From NCBI RefSeq assembly GCF_018502485.1, contig NZ_CP075546.1: a DNA stretch of 64,000 nucleotides; one strand, written 5' to 3'. The position numbers were made by a program, and so were the translations under genes. Shown here piece by piece: positions 7,896-17,275 of this stretch; position 1 is the first letter of the stretch, and every line of letters starts with the position of its first letter. A model generated the notes under the pieces. It did no database searches. It worked only from the letters and a program-made list of their open reading frames with translations, and was not told the origin of the DNA. This DNA comes from Methanospirillum purgamenti (GTDB lineage: Archaea > Halobacteriota > Methanomicrobia > Methanomicrobiales > Methanospirillaceae).

Positions 7896-9343
7896 ACAAA
7901 TATGATATTATAAACCTTCTCAAACTCGGAGAGAACCAAAATGTAGAGTTTAAATTAGATTGTAATAACCTAATAGCAATAGGAAATGAGGTTTGTGCTC
8001 TACTCAATACAACTGGGGGTTTTGTCATTTGTGGAGTTAATGACGGTTGGGAACCTATAGGTATAGATAATTCTGACAATCAGGTAAAAAGACTTGAAGA
8101 AATATTCCAAAATAATCTCTCTCCTAAAGCACCAATTTTTATTTCAACCCAAAAAGTAGAAGACAAATCATTAGTGATAATTGAAGTTCCTAAGGGTGAA
8201 GATATTCCCTATGCCTTCCAAAACGATATTTTTCTACGAGTTAGTAATAGAACAAGAAGAGCGGACATTGAAACAATTAAAGATATGGTTCTTCGTAGGC
8301 AGGTAGAGCCTGAAAGATGGGAACGACGATTATCTCTCGCTGATATCAATACCGATTTGAGTGAGAAAGAGATTGATGCATTTATAAAAGCAGCCAAAAC
8401 GAGAATTTGTTTTCAACTTCAAGAGGATACTGATAAATTTTCTATACTTGAAAAATTTTCACTCTCTAAATACGGACGACTTACCAATGGAGGTGATGTT
8501 CTCTTTGGAAAAAATCCAGCAATTCGATTTCCCCAGATTCGTGTTCAGGCAGTCAGATTTGAGTCTGATCAAACGGATGATACATATCTGGACATGAAAA
8601 CCTTTGAAGGTCCATTAGTTTCGGTCTTAAATGATGTATTTAGTTTTATTCAAAGAAATACGCCCACGATATCACAATTTAATAAATATTCATTATTTAG
8701 AGAAGATAAGCCGTTATACCCCTGGGAAGCAATAAGAGAAGGTCTGGTTAATGCCTTTGCTCATCGTGATTACTCAAGATTTTCTGGTGGGATTTTTGTC
8801 AACGTTTACAAAAACCGCATAGAGATAAAAAATTCTGGTAGATTACCAGAGGGTATTACTCCTGAAAACCTTCAGGATAAAGGTCACCTTTCAGTTCTAC
8901 GAAATCCCGATATTGCCCATGTTCTCTATCTTCAAGGTTTAATGGAAAAAATTGGTCGCGGGAGTCTCGTGATTATAAAAACGTGCTTCGATAATGGATC
9001 ACCTCCCCCTCAATGGAAAGATGATGATTTTGGTGTTTCTTTAACCATATATTCCCGAATTATTCACATTGAAACCTCCATCGTTGCAACAGCGAGTGTT
9101 AATGTACAGGTCACCCCGGAAGTTATGCGATTTCTCAACATTATGCAGGGTGAAATGTCACGAAAAGATCTCCAAACCAGGATGAAATTAAAAGATGATG
9201 AACATTTTAGGAAAGCATACTTGCTTCCTGCGATTGAAGCACATCTTATCGAAATGACTATCCCGGATAAACCGAGAAGCCGAAGTCAAAAATATCGTTT
9301 AACTGAAAATGGTCGGATATTCCTTTCTAAAGGTCAGATATGA
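7892..9343 (+). CDS. AlbA_2 (Schlafen-like) plus GHKL ATPase protein, copy A
   Basis: COG2865-type protein of 483 residues. Residues 10-125 form an AlbA_2 domain (ENQNVEFKLDCNN, then LNTTGGFVICGVNDGWEPIGI), the DNA/RNA-binding domain shared with Schlafen. A GHKL-like ATPase of the HATPase_c_4 type follows at about 250-390 with WEAIREGLVNAFAHRDYS, NRIEIKNSGRLPEG and LMEKIGRGS. A winged helix closes the C-terminus. Family members are usually called transcriptional regulators, but many sit in restriction and other defence loci, and the activity of this one is not known. It is coupled to the DUF4062 gene and precedes the MS fusion by 61 bp. Composition is AT-rich in the first two thirds. Confidence 0.8.
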   Translation: MNKYDIINLLKLGENQNVEFKLDCNNLIAIGNEVCALLNTTGGFVICGVNDGWEPIGIDNSDNQVKRLEEIFQNNLSPKAPIFISTQKVEDKSLVIIEVPKGEDIPYAFQNDIFLRVSNRTRRADIETIKDMVLRRQVEPERWERRLSLADINTDLSEKEIDAFIKAAKTRICFQLQEDTDKFSILEKFSLSKYGRLTNGGDVLFGKNPAIRFPQIRVQAVRFESDQTDDTYLDMKTFEGPLVSVLNDVFSFIQRNTPTISQFNKYSLFREDKPLYPWEAIREGLVNAFAHRDYSRFSGGIFVNVYKNRIEIKNSGRLPEGITPENLQDKGHLSVLRNPDIAHVLYLQGLMEKIGRGSLVIIKTCFDNGSPPPQWKDDDFGVSLTIYSRIIHIETSIVATASVNVQVTPEVMRFLNIMQGEMSRKDLQTRMKLKDDEHFRKAYLLPAIEAHLIEMTIPDKPRSRSQKYRLTENGRIFLSKGQI

Positions 9344-9404
9344 AACAGATCTCATCAGATTTTCCAAAAAATTTCCATTTCCATATCGATGAGGTATTCC
9401 CCCT

Positions 9405-12152
9405 ATGACCACCCGTATCACCATACAACAGCTCGAATCATATCTCTGGGATGCTGCAGTTCTTCTGCGAGGAACCATCGATGCTGGTGATTATAAGCAA
9501 TTCATCATGCCTCTTCTCTTCTACAAACGACTTTGTGATGTCTTTGATGAAGAAACACAGGTAGCTCTGGAAGAATCTGGTGGGGATACCGGATATGCTG
9601 CATTTCCGGAGAATCATCGGTTTCAGATTCCCCCTGAAGCTCATTGGCGGGAGATCAGGAAAGTCTCCCGTGATGTCGGACAGGCATTGCAGGTTGCTCT
9701 TCGGACTATAGAAACCGCCAATCCAGATAGACTCTACGGCATATTCGGTGATGCTCAGTGGACGAATAAGGATCGACTCTCTGATGCTACCCTTCGTGAC
9801 CTTATTGAACACTTTTCCTCCCTTGAATTGACGGTTGCAAATCTTCCTGAAGATGAACTCGGGAATGGGTATGAGTACCTGATCAAGAAGTTTGCAGATG
9901 ATTCTGGCCATACTGCGGCTGAATTTTACACAAACCGGACAGTGGTACATCTAATGACCGAGATGCTGCAGCCACAGCCGGGAGAATCAATCTATGATCC
10001 CACCTGTGGATCAGGAGGCATGCTTCTGTGTTCGGTGGCCTATCTTCGTCATCACGGGCAGGAATGGAGAAATGTGAAACTCTTCGGTCAGGAACGAAAC
10101 CTGATGACCTCATCCATTGCCCGGATGAACTGTTTTCTCCATGGGATTGAAGATTTCAGGATAGAGCGGGGTGATACCCTGGCAGAACCGAAATTCGTTG
10201 AAGGAGACAAACTCAAACAGTTTGATGTGGTCCTTGCCAATCCCCCGTACTCCATTAAGCAGTGGGACCGGAGTATGTTCTCCCAGGATCCCTGGGGTCG
10301 GAATTTTCTGGGAACTCCCCCCCAGGGTCGGGCAGATTATGCCTTCTGGCAGCATATTCTTGCCAGCTTGTCACCAAAGACCGGTCGGTGTGCCATCCTC
10401 TTTCCGCATGGTGTCCTCTTCAGACAGGAAGAGGCAGAGATGCGGAAGAAACTGATCGAGATGGACCTCATCGAGTGTGTTCTTGGTCTCGGTCCAAATT
10501 TGTTTTATAATTCTCCGATGGAGGCTTGTGTGGTCATCTGTCGGAACAATAAGCCCAAAGACCGTCGGGGAAAAATACTACTCATCAATGCGGTAAATGA
10601 TGTAACCCGGGAAAGAGGACAGAGTTATCTCAACAGTGAACATATTGAGAAGATTGCAAAGACGTATCATGAGTTTTCAGAAGTGGAAGGTTTCAGTAAG
10701 GTTATAACGAGAAAGGAAATATTAGCCAAAGATGGAAATTTAAGTATTCCATTGTATATCTCGTCATTGATATCCAAAGATGGTAAGGGAAATAAAAAAG
10801 AAGATAATGATTTAACTGATGCTCTTAATTTGTGGCTGAAAGGTCTAGAAAATATCCGATTATTATTAAACATTTTTTTTGGAGAAGATAATGGGAATAA
10901 AGTCTCAATTACTCATTCATTTAAGAAAGGCGTACCTCATCACATCCCCAATGATTTACTATCAAATATTGAATGGGAAAAACTAACAATATTTAATCGT
11001 TCTAATTGGATTAAAGTCTCTTTTAAAGACGTAGTAACTAATGTAACTGAAACTGAACGAAACCCAGAATGTGCAAAAATTGAGCGTTTTATTGGATTGG
11101 AACATTTGGAACCTGGATCAATACATGTTCATTCCTGGGGAAAAGTAGCAGATGGAACCACATTTACACGTCGTTGTCATCCAGGTCAGGTGCTATTTGG
11201 AAAACGTCGGGCATATCAAAGAAAAATTGCAGTTGCTGAGTTCGACGCAGTTGTCTCTGGTGATATCTATGTATTTACCCATAAGGATGAACAACTTCTC
11301 CCTGAGTTTCTACCATTTATCTGTATGAGTGATCGTTTTTTTCAATTCGCCATAGAAACTTCATCAGGATCTCTTTCTCCGCGAACTAGTTGGAACCATC
11401 TCTCTGATTTCCAGTTTGATCTACCAACTATTGACCAACAACAGCGAATTGCAGAGATACTTTGGGCAATGGATCATATTTTTATTAATTATTGTGTATT
11501 TTTTACAAATTGTATAAGGTCAATTTCATCATTCATTGATGAGCATTTTTTTTCAAATGAATTCCCTCAAACTCCTTTAGAAAATCTAATTATTTCAATA
11601 ACACCTGGAAAAAGTGTGAATGGAATAAATGAGCCCGCTTACAATGGAGAATATGGAGTACTTAAGGTTAGTGCAGTGGGACCAAATGGATTTGACCATA
11701 AGGAGAATAAACGTATTATTCAATCTGAAAATTTCAATCCAAAATTTTCAGTAAAGTCAGGCGATTTTTTAATTACACGATGTAATACAAAGGAATTAGT
11801 GGGGAGAGTGTGCATTGTTCCAGACAATTATCCCTCACTGATGTTGTGTGACAAGACTCTTCGAATTGATTTTTTAAAAAATTTGGCAGAGCCGAAATAT
11901 ATTGAGTATCTTTTGAAATCTAGAAACCTACGTAACCAGATAGAATCAAAGGCGAAGGGAACTGGGGGAGGAATGAAAAACATTACTCAAGAGGAAATTC
12001 GTTCACTCATTGTCCCCTTACCCGATATTAAAATCCAGAAAAAATTATTGAAAGATATATTAGAGTTAGAAGATTTGAAATCGAATTTAGAATCTGGGAT
12101 TCAAAACATAAATAAATTGAGAAAAAGTATGATCAATTTTTTCATTGGTTAA
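9405..12152 (+). CDS. hsdMS: HsdM-HsdS fusion, type I methyltransferase plus specificity subunit
   Basis: Single 915-residue chain. Residues 1-450 are a full HsdM with motif I DPTCGSGGM at 198-206 and motif IV NPPY at 279-282. After a linker (about 450-530) comes an HsdS with two target-recognition domains: TRD1 about 530-690, ending in the conserved LPTIDQQQRIAEIL helix, and TRD2 about 735-900, ending in VPLPDIKIQKKLLKDIL. Separate M and S genes are the norm for type I systems. The fusion fixes one M per S, so the second M of an M2S core would have to be a second copy or the free HsdM upstream. The M half has host-like composition; the S half (from about 10690) is strongly AT-rich, pointing to a different origin. 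Confidence 0.93.
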   Translation: MTTRITIQQLESYLWDAAVLLRGTIDAGDYKQFIMPLLFYKRLCDVFDEETQVALEESGGDTGYAAFPENHRFQIPPEAHWREIRKVSRDVGQALQVALRTIETANPDRLYGIFGDAQWTNKDRLSDATLRDLIEHFSSLELTVANLPEDELGNGYEYLIKKFADDSGHTAAEFYTNRTVVHLMTEMLQPQPGESIYDPTCGSGGMLLCSVAYLRHHGQEWRNVKLFGQERNLMTSSIARMNCFLHGIEDFRIERGDTLAEPKFVEGDKLKQFDVVLANPPYSIKQWDRSMFSQDPWGRNFLGTPPQGRADYAFWQHILASLSPKTGRCAILFPHGVLFRQEEAEMRKKLIEMDLIECVLGLGPNLFYNSPMEACVVICRNNKPKDRRGKILLINAVNDVTRERGQSYLNSEHIEKIAKTYHEFSEVEGFSKVITRKEILAKDGNLSIPLYISSLISKDGKGNKKEDNDLTDALNLWLKGLENIRLLLNIFFGEDNGNKVSITHSFKKGVPHHIPNDLLSNIEWEKLTIFNRSNWIKVSFKDVVTNVTETERNPECAKIERFIGLEHLEPGSIHVHSWGKVADGTTFTRRCHPGQVLFGKRRAYQRKIAVAEFDAVVSGDIYVFTHKDEQLLPEFLPFICMSDRFFQFAIETSSGSLSPRTSWNHLSDFQFDLPTIDQQQRIAEILWAMDHIFINYCVFFTNCIRSISSFIDEHFFSNEFPQTPLENLIISITPGKSVNGINEPAYNGEYGVLKVSAVGPNGFDHKENKRIIQSENFNPKFSVKSGDFLITRCNTKELVGRVCIVPDNYPSLMLCDKTLRIDFLKNLAEPKYIEYLLKSRNLRNQIESKAKGTGGGMKNITQEEIRSLIVPLPDIKIQKKLLKDILELEDLKSNLESGIQNINKLRKSMINFFIG

Positions 12153-12155
12153 CTT

Positions 12156-13520
12156 ATGATTCCTAACTCCCTCCTATCCCAAATCTCTCTCGGTGAAGAC
12201 AGCCATCGCCAGTTCAAACAAAATATCACTAACCCGGATTCTCTGGCAGCAGAGATGGCAGCCTTTGCAAATGCTGATGGAGGAGTTATCTATATCGGAG
12301 TGGCCGATGATGGATCAATCCCTGGATTAACCTCTTCTGATGTATCCCGGATCAACCAGCTCATCAGTAATACCGCTTCACAAAACATCAAAAGCCCACT
12401 CACCGTCAAAACAGAGAACATCTCAATCGGGAATGATCGGATAGTTATCATTCTCACCATACCCAAGGGACAGGATAAACCATACTTTGACCGGAACGGC
12501 GTAATATGGTTCAAAAACGGAGCAGACAAACGGAAAATAAACTCCCGTGAAGAACTCTGTCGTCTTTTTCAGAGTGTTGACCGATTCCATGCTGATGAAC
12601 TTCCAACGAAAGCCAAAATCGATAAACTGGACAAACTCCGGTTTCGGGATTTTCTTCAAACCGTCTATAACATACCCTTACCAGATTCCCAATCTGACCT
12701 GCAGATCCTCCTTCAGAACATGAACCTGGCTACTGAAGACGGGATGCTCAACCTTGCCGGAGTTCTCCTCTTCACCGAACGGCCGGAATGGATCAAACCA
12801 CAATTTATCGTAAAAGCAGTCAGGTACCCAGGAAATACCATCCATGTCAGTCAATACCTTGACACTGAAGACTTCTCCGGCCCACTCCCCCGGATATTTG
12901 CCGATGCCATGGCATTCATCATGCGGAATCTTCACAAAGTGCAGGCTGGAAGGGGAGTTAATGCCCCGGGAAGACCGGAAATCCCGGAAGTCGTGTTTGA
13001 AGAACTCCTGGTAAATGCCCTCATGCACCGGGATTACCTGATTAGTGCCCCAATCCGAATCTTCATCTTCGACAACCGGATTGAGATCATCAGTCCGGGC
13101 ACACTCCCAAATAACCTAACCGTTGAGAAGATCCGGAATGGGAACTCGAACATCAGAAACCCGGTTCTGGTCTCGTTCATCGCGAAAGGACTCCTTCCTT
13201 ATCGGGGTCTTGGTTCAGGCATTAAAAGAGCATTAGAAGACTGGCCGGATATCGATTTTATCGATGACCGTGAAGGAGGACTATTCACCGCCTCTATTCA
13301 CCGGAATGAACAGGAAGGTTCGGAGAAAAGTTCGGAGAAAAGTTCGGAGAAAATCATTGCCCTTATGAGAGATGAACCGGAATTATCTGCAAAAGATATC
13401 GCAACCCGGCTTGAACTGACACCCCGGGCAATTGAAAAACAGATTGCTTCCCTCAAAAAAAGTGGGAGAATTAAGAGAATCGGCCCGGCTAAGGGTGGCC
13501 ATTGGGAGGTAATGGATTGA
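12156..13520 (+). CDS. AlbA_2 plus GHKL ATPase protein with winged helix, copy B
   Basis: 454 residues, starting 3 bp after the MS stop. AlbA_2 domain at 12-110 (EDSHRQFKQNITNPDSLAAE, FANADGGVIYIGVADDGSIPG), a middle domain, then HATPase_c_4 at 260-375 (VVFEELLVNALMHRDYL, NRIEIISPGTLPNN, YRGLGSGIKRAL). After the repeated linker SSEKSSEK comes a winged helix (LSAKDIATRLELTPRAIEKQIASLKKSGRIKRIG). Same family and domain order as the gene at 7892 but clearly diverged, and of host-like GC, so not a recent duplicate. It overlaps the start region of hsdR, which implies coupled translation and a working link with the restriction subunit. Role in the system unknown; regulator or accessory effector are both possible. 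Confidence 0.82.
   Translation: MIPNSLLSQISLGEDSHRQFKQNITNPDSLAAEMAAFANADGGVIYIGVADDGSIPGLTSSDVSRINQLISNTASQNIKSPLTVKTENISIGNDRIVIILTIPKGQDKPYFDRNGVIWFKNGADKRKINSREELCRLFQSVDRFHADELPTKAKIDKLDKLRFRDFLQTVYNIPLPDSQSDLQILLQNMNLATEDGMLNLAGVLLFTERPEWIKPQFIVKAVRYPGNTIHVSQYLDTEDFSGPLPRIFADAMAFIMRNLHKVQAGRGVNAPGRPEIPEVVFEELLVNALMHRDYLISAPIRIFIFDNRIEIISPGTLPNNLTVEKIRNGNSNIRNPVLVSFIAKGLLPYRGLGSGIKRALEDWPDIDFIDDREGGLFTASIHRNEQEGSEKSSEKSSEKIIALMRDEPELSAKDIATRLELTPRAIEKQIASLKKSGRIKRIGPAKGGHWEVMD
13318..13353 (+). repeat. Three perfect 12-bp tandem repeats in the AlbA_2 copy B gene
   Basis: The unit GTTCGGAGAAAA occurs three times without mismatch and encodes the linker repeat SSEK. Because the unit is a multiple of three, gain or loss of copies changes linker length but not the frame. 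Similar short charged repeats sit at this linker in other COG2865 proteins. Confidence 0.9.
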
Positions 13521-16501
13521 CATTTACTGAAGCAAACACCGTAGAACAGATGATCCTTGACACCGTCACCAAGGAGCAGAAAAGGTATCCTACCGGAGTC
13601 CATGAACCTCCACTTGGCTGGGCGGGATCATGTGGACAGGACCTCATCCCGACTACCTGGAAATACATCCCTCCCAAAGAAATACCGCGGAAACTCACCG
13701 ACGTTATGGTAGAGTCATGGGTCCGGGAAGCCCTCATCCGACTTAACTCAGAAATAGCAGAAAATCCGGATCTGGCAGATGAGGTCATCTATAAACTCCG
13801 TGCTCTTCTTCTCTCTGTCCAGGGAGACGGCCTTGTCAGGGCAAATGAAAATTTCATGACATGGCTTCGGGGTGAGAAAACCATGCCTTTTGGAAGGGAT
13901 GGAATGCACATCCCGGTCAGGCTCATCGATCCCTCAAATCCTGGTCTTAACCAGTTAATAGTCACAAACCAATGGACATATCAAATTGGTCCGATAGAGA
14001 AAAGATTTGATATTGTCTTCATCATCAATGGCTTACCCCTTATCATCGGAGAAGCAAAAACCCCTACACGGAGTTCAGTCACCTGGTTTGACGGAGCATT
14101 TCAGATCAACGAGATCTATGAAAAACAGATCCCTGCTATGTTTGTCCCGAATATCTTCTCTTTTGCAACAGAAGGGAAGGCATTCCGTTACGGTTCGGTC
14201 AGGATGCCCATCGATCTCTGGGGGCCCTGGAGAACTCAGGAAAATGAACCGGAAGGCTCCCTTGCTGATGTCCGGAGGGTTGTTGAAAGCATCCTAAGAC
14301 CTGAAGTCGTCCTTGACATCATGCAATACTTCACCCTTTTCGCAACCGACAAGAAATTCCGAAGAATCAAGATCATCTGCAGATATCAGCAGTTTTTTAC
14401 CGCTAATCAAATTGTGGATAGGGTCGTTGCAGGATACCCAAAAAAGGGCCTGATATGGCATTTTCAAGGAAGTGGTAAATCACTCCTCATGGTCTTTGCA
14501 GCTCAAAAACTTCGTCTTCATCCAACTCTGGGAAATCCCACGGTCATGATTGTAGTGGATAGAATAGATTTGGATACCCAGATAACCGCTACCTTCAACG
14601 CTGCTGATGTTCCGAACATGATAGGTGTGAATAAAAGACAAGAATTGGAGACCCTTCTCGCTCAGGATGTTCGAAAAGTCATCATAACCACCATACACAA
14701 GTTCGCCGAAGCAGATGGAAAATTGAACGAACGAAGTAATATCATCGTCATGGTGGATGAAGCTCACCGGACACAGGAAGGAGATTTAGGAAGAAAAATG
14801 AGAGATGCCTTGCCAAATGCCTTCCTCTTCGGTCTTACCGGTACTCCTATAAACCGGGCTGATCGGAATACATTCTGGGCCTTCGGAGCAGATGAGGATG
14901 AAAAAGGATACATGAGCAGGTACTCATTCCAGGAATCAATCCGTGACCGAGCTACATTGCCTCTCCATTTTGAAGCCCCGGAAATAAAACTCAAAATTGA
15001 CAAATCTGCGATAAACGAAGCATATAAAGAGATGACCGGTTTGCTATCTGATCAGGATCGTAATGACCTGGCAAAACGAGCTGCAAAAATGGCAGTACTC
15101 GTAAAAAATCCTGAACGAGTCAGAGAAGTAGTTAATCACATCGTCCAACATTATCAGACAAAAGTAGAACCTAACGGTTTCAAAGCTCAAGTAGTGACCT
15201 TTGACCGTGAGTGTTGTATTCTCTATAAAAAGGTCATGGATGAACTCATTGAACCGGAAGCAAGTGCCATTGTGATGATAAGTCAGGCAACAGATCCGGA
15301 TGAATGGAAAATACACGCCCGTGAAAAGGACGATGAAGCAAAACTTCTTGACCGGTTCAGAGATCCTGCTGATCCATTAAAATTTGTAATCGTCACGAAC
15401 AAACTTCTCACCGGATTTGATGCACCTATCCTTCAGGTAATGTATCTTGACAAACCTATGAAGGATCATAACCTGCTTCAGGCAATATGCAGAACAAACA
15501 GGACATTTGGACAGGAAAAAACCCACGGGCTTATTGTTGATTACATCGGTATTTTCGATGATGTTGCCCTGGCCCTCAGTTTTGATGAAAAAGCAGTACA
15601 ACAGGTTATCACCAATATTGATAAACTCAAACAGGCATTACCCAAACAAATGCAAAAATGCCTTGCATTCTTCCCTCATGTTGACCGAACAGTGGGTGGA
15701 TACGAAGGACTTGAAGCCGCTCAGCAATGTCTCCCGGATAATAAGGATCGTGATACATTTGCTGCAGAATACACCGTTCTTGGAAATATCTGGGAGGCAT
15801 TATCACCGGATAATATCCTAAGTCCATATGAACAGGATTATCGTTGGCTTACCCAGGTGTATGAATCCGTAAAACCTCCAAGTGGAAATGGAAAACTGCT
15901 CTGGCATGTTCTTGGAGCAAAAACTATTGAACTCATCAATAAAAATGTCCACGTTGAGTCAATTCCTCCTGAAGTTGAAACTTTAATTCTTGATGCGAAA
16001 GTTATCGAGGAATTATTGAGTGATGATGAAAAGGAGAAAAAAGCTCGTGAAATTGAGGTATCAATTATTGCTCGACTTCGAAAACATGCCAAAAATCCGA
16101 AATTTAAAGCACTTGGTGAGAGATTAGAAAAGATCCGTGAAGAACATGAAAGAGGTTTCCTGAACAGTCTTGCTTTCCTTAAAGCAATACTCGAAGTGGC
16201 CAGAGATGTCGTTGAAGCAGAACGAGACATCGATCCTCAAGAAGAACGTAATCGGGCTAAAGAAGCTCTTTCAGAACTCTTTAATGAAGCTAAAAATAAG
16301 AATACCCATATCATCGTTGAGCGTATCGTTACCGATATAGATGATATTGTGAAAAAGGTTAGATTCCCTGACTGGCAACAAACCTCACAAGGTGAACGAC
16401 TAGTTCAAAAAGAACTACGAAAAGCTCTCTTAAAGTATAAACTTCACACCGACCAGGATCTCTTTGATAGGGCCTATGCATATATCAGGCAATATTATTG
16501 A
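13517..16501 (+). CDS. hsdR: Type I restriction enzyme HsdR, endonuclease and translocase subunit
   Basis: ATP-driven translocase and nuclease of the type I complex, 994 residues. The start is taken as TTG 13517 because GGAGGT lies at 13505-13510 with 6-nt spacing; the in-frame TTG at 13502 has no such site. N-terminal HSDR_N nuclease with the PD-(D/E)xK core ending in GEAKTP (E179, K181). Superfamily 2 helicase motifs follow: Walker A GSGKS at 318-322, DEAH 414-417, LTGTP, and motif VI QAICRTNR. The C-terminal helical part (from about 770) docks on the methyltransferase. All catalytic motifs are intact. It overlaps the AlbA_2 copy B stop by 4 bp and ends the operon. Confidence 0.95.
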   Translation: MTFTEANTVEQMILDTVTKEQKRYPTGVHEPPLGWAGSCGQDLIPTTWKYIPPKEIPRKLTDVMVESWVREALIRLNSEIAENPDLADEVIYKLRALLLSVQGDGLVRANENFMTWLRGEKTMPFGRDGMHIPVRLIDPSNPGLNQLIVTNQWTYQIGPIEKRFDIVFIINGLPLIIGEAKTPTRSSVTWFDGAFQINEIYEKQIPAMFVPNIFSFATEGKAFRYGSVRMPIDLWGPWRTQENEPEGSLADVRRVVESILRPEVVLDIMQYFTLFATDKKFRRIKIICRYQQFFTANQIVDRVVAGYPKKGLIWHFQGSGKSLLMVFAAQKLRLHPTLGNPTVMIVVDRIDLDTQITATFNAADVPNMIGVNKRQELETLLAQDVRKVIITTIHKFAEADGKLNERSNIIVMVDEAHRTQEGDLGRKMRDALPNAFLFGLTGTPINRADRNTFWAFGADEDEKGYMSRYSFQESIRDRATLPLHFEAPEIKLKIDKSAINEAYKEMTGLLSDQDRNDLAKRAAKMAVLVKNPERVREVVNHIVQHYQTKVEPNGFKAQVVTFDRECCILYKKVMDELIEPEASAIVMISQATDPDEWKIHAREKDDEAKLLDRFRDPADPLKFVIVTNKLLTGFDAPILQVMYLDKPMKDHNLLQAICRTNRTFGQEKTHGLIVDYIGIFDDVALALSFDEKAVQQVITNIDKLKQALPKQMQKCLAFFPHVDRTVGGYEGLEAAQQCLPDNKDRDTFAAEYTVLGNIWEALSPDNILSPYEQDYRWLTQVYESVKPPSGNGKLLWHVLGAKTIELINKNVHVESIPPEVETLILDAKVIEELLSDDEKEKKAREIEVSIIARLRKHAKNPKFKALGERLEKIREEHERGFLNSLAFLKAILEVARDVVEAERDIDPQEERNRAKEALSELFNEAKNKNTHIIVERIVTDIDDIVKKVRFPDWQQTSQGERLVQKELRKALLKYKLHTDQDLFDRAYAYIRQYY

Positions 16502-16524
16502 TACCCATAGTGGCGAAACCTACA

Positions 16525-16591
16525 ACCTCTTTTTTAAAAGGGATCTCTTTTCATGCAATACTGACACCCTGATCCTCTCTCATTTTTTTTC
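16525..16591 (+). terminator. T-rich region after hsdR, probable operon terminator
   Basis: Two T runs (at about 16530 and 16583), the first within a short TTTTTTAAAAGG dyad, follow the hsdR stop. This is the expected look of an archaeal terminator region. The call rests on composition and position only. Confidence 0.35.
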
Positions 16592-17275
16592 CGGTCCAAA
16601 AAAGAAAACTCTCTCCTTATTCGATTACATATTCACAAAATCAGATTCTCTGCAGTTTCGTGCAATCCCCCACCTCGCATTCGGATTCTTCAATATTCCC
16701 GCGTTATCGGTTCCTGGTAAGATCCCAATAACTGATTAACACTCAGTGAAGGAGGTACAAAAATGAACATTTTCAGCTATATCTCCAAATTCTCATCAAT
16801 TATTAGGTATTTTAATCGTATGATTCAGATTCACCTATGTGAATAGAGGAATCATGCAGTCTCTCATTTCGTTACATTTTAATTTGTCCCGAATCTATCT
16901 TGTTTTCCCATTTGGACCGAAAATTGTTAAATCAATTCAAATGGGACAGTTCCCTAAAATGGAGCACAGTACCATGACAACGAGAAAACAAGATTTCTAT
17001 CTGTTCTTCTGGGCACTGCTCTCAGATGATCAGTCACATGAAAAGAATATCGACCGCAATCAGATGAAGAACGAATCCCCCAACCATGAAAAAGCCGGTC
17101 AGCCATTCACAGATGGGGTTCTTTCTATCTTTCCTTTTAGACAGCAAAAAAGTACCCCATCCTGGAATTTCGGGACTCTTCCAGCACAACAAGGCCCCGG
17201 CCTGGGAAGAAAACCAGCCCACCAGGTCAATGGAGTTTTCAGACACGTATTAAACTTAGTGTTCGATTCCCTAAC
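16592..17275. other. Gene-free stretch with one inverted repeat
   Basis: About 700 bp between the restriction operon and the primase element with no convincing gene. Open frames exist, but they run through the tRNA-like remnant or resemble no protein. A perfect 9-bp inverted repeat, TCCCATTTG at 16906-16914 and CAAATGGGA at 16938-16946, with a 23-bp spacer could form a hairpin or bind a regulator. A ribosome-site-like AAGGAGGT at 16749-16756 followed by ATG at 16763 opens only a short frame. Confidence 0.4.

Noticed and set aside
16464..16739. 91-codon frame after hsdR
   Set aside because: Begins inside hsdR in another frame, Cys/Phe-rich without domain; probably the T-rich terminator region translated.
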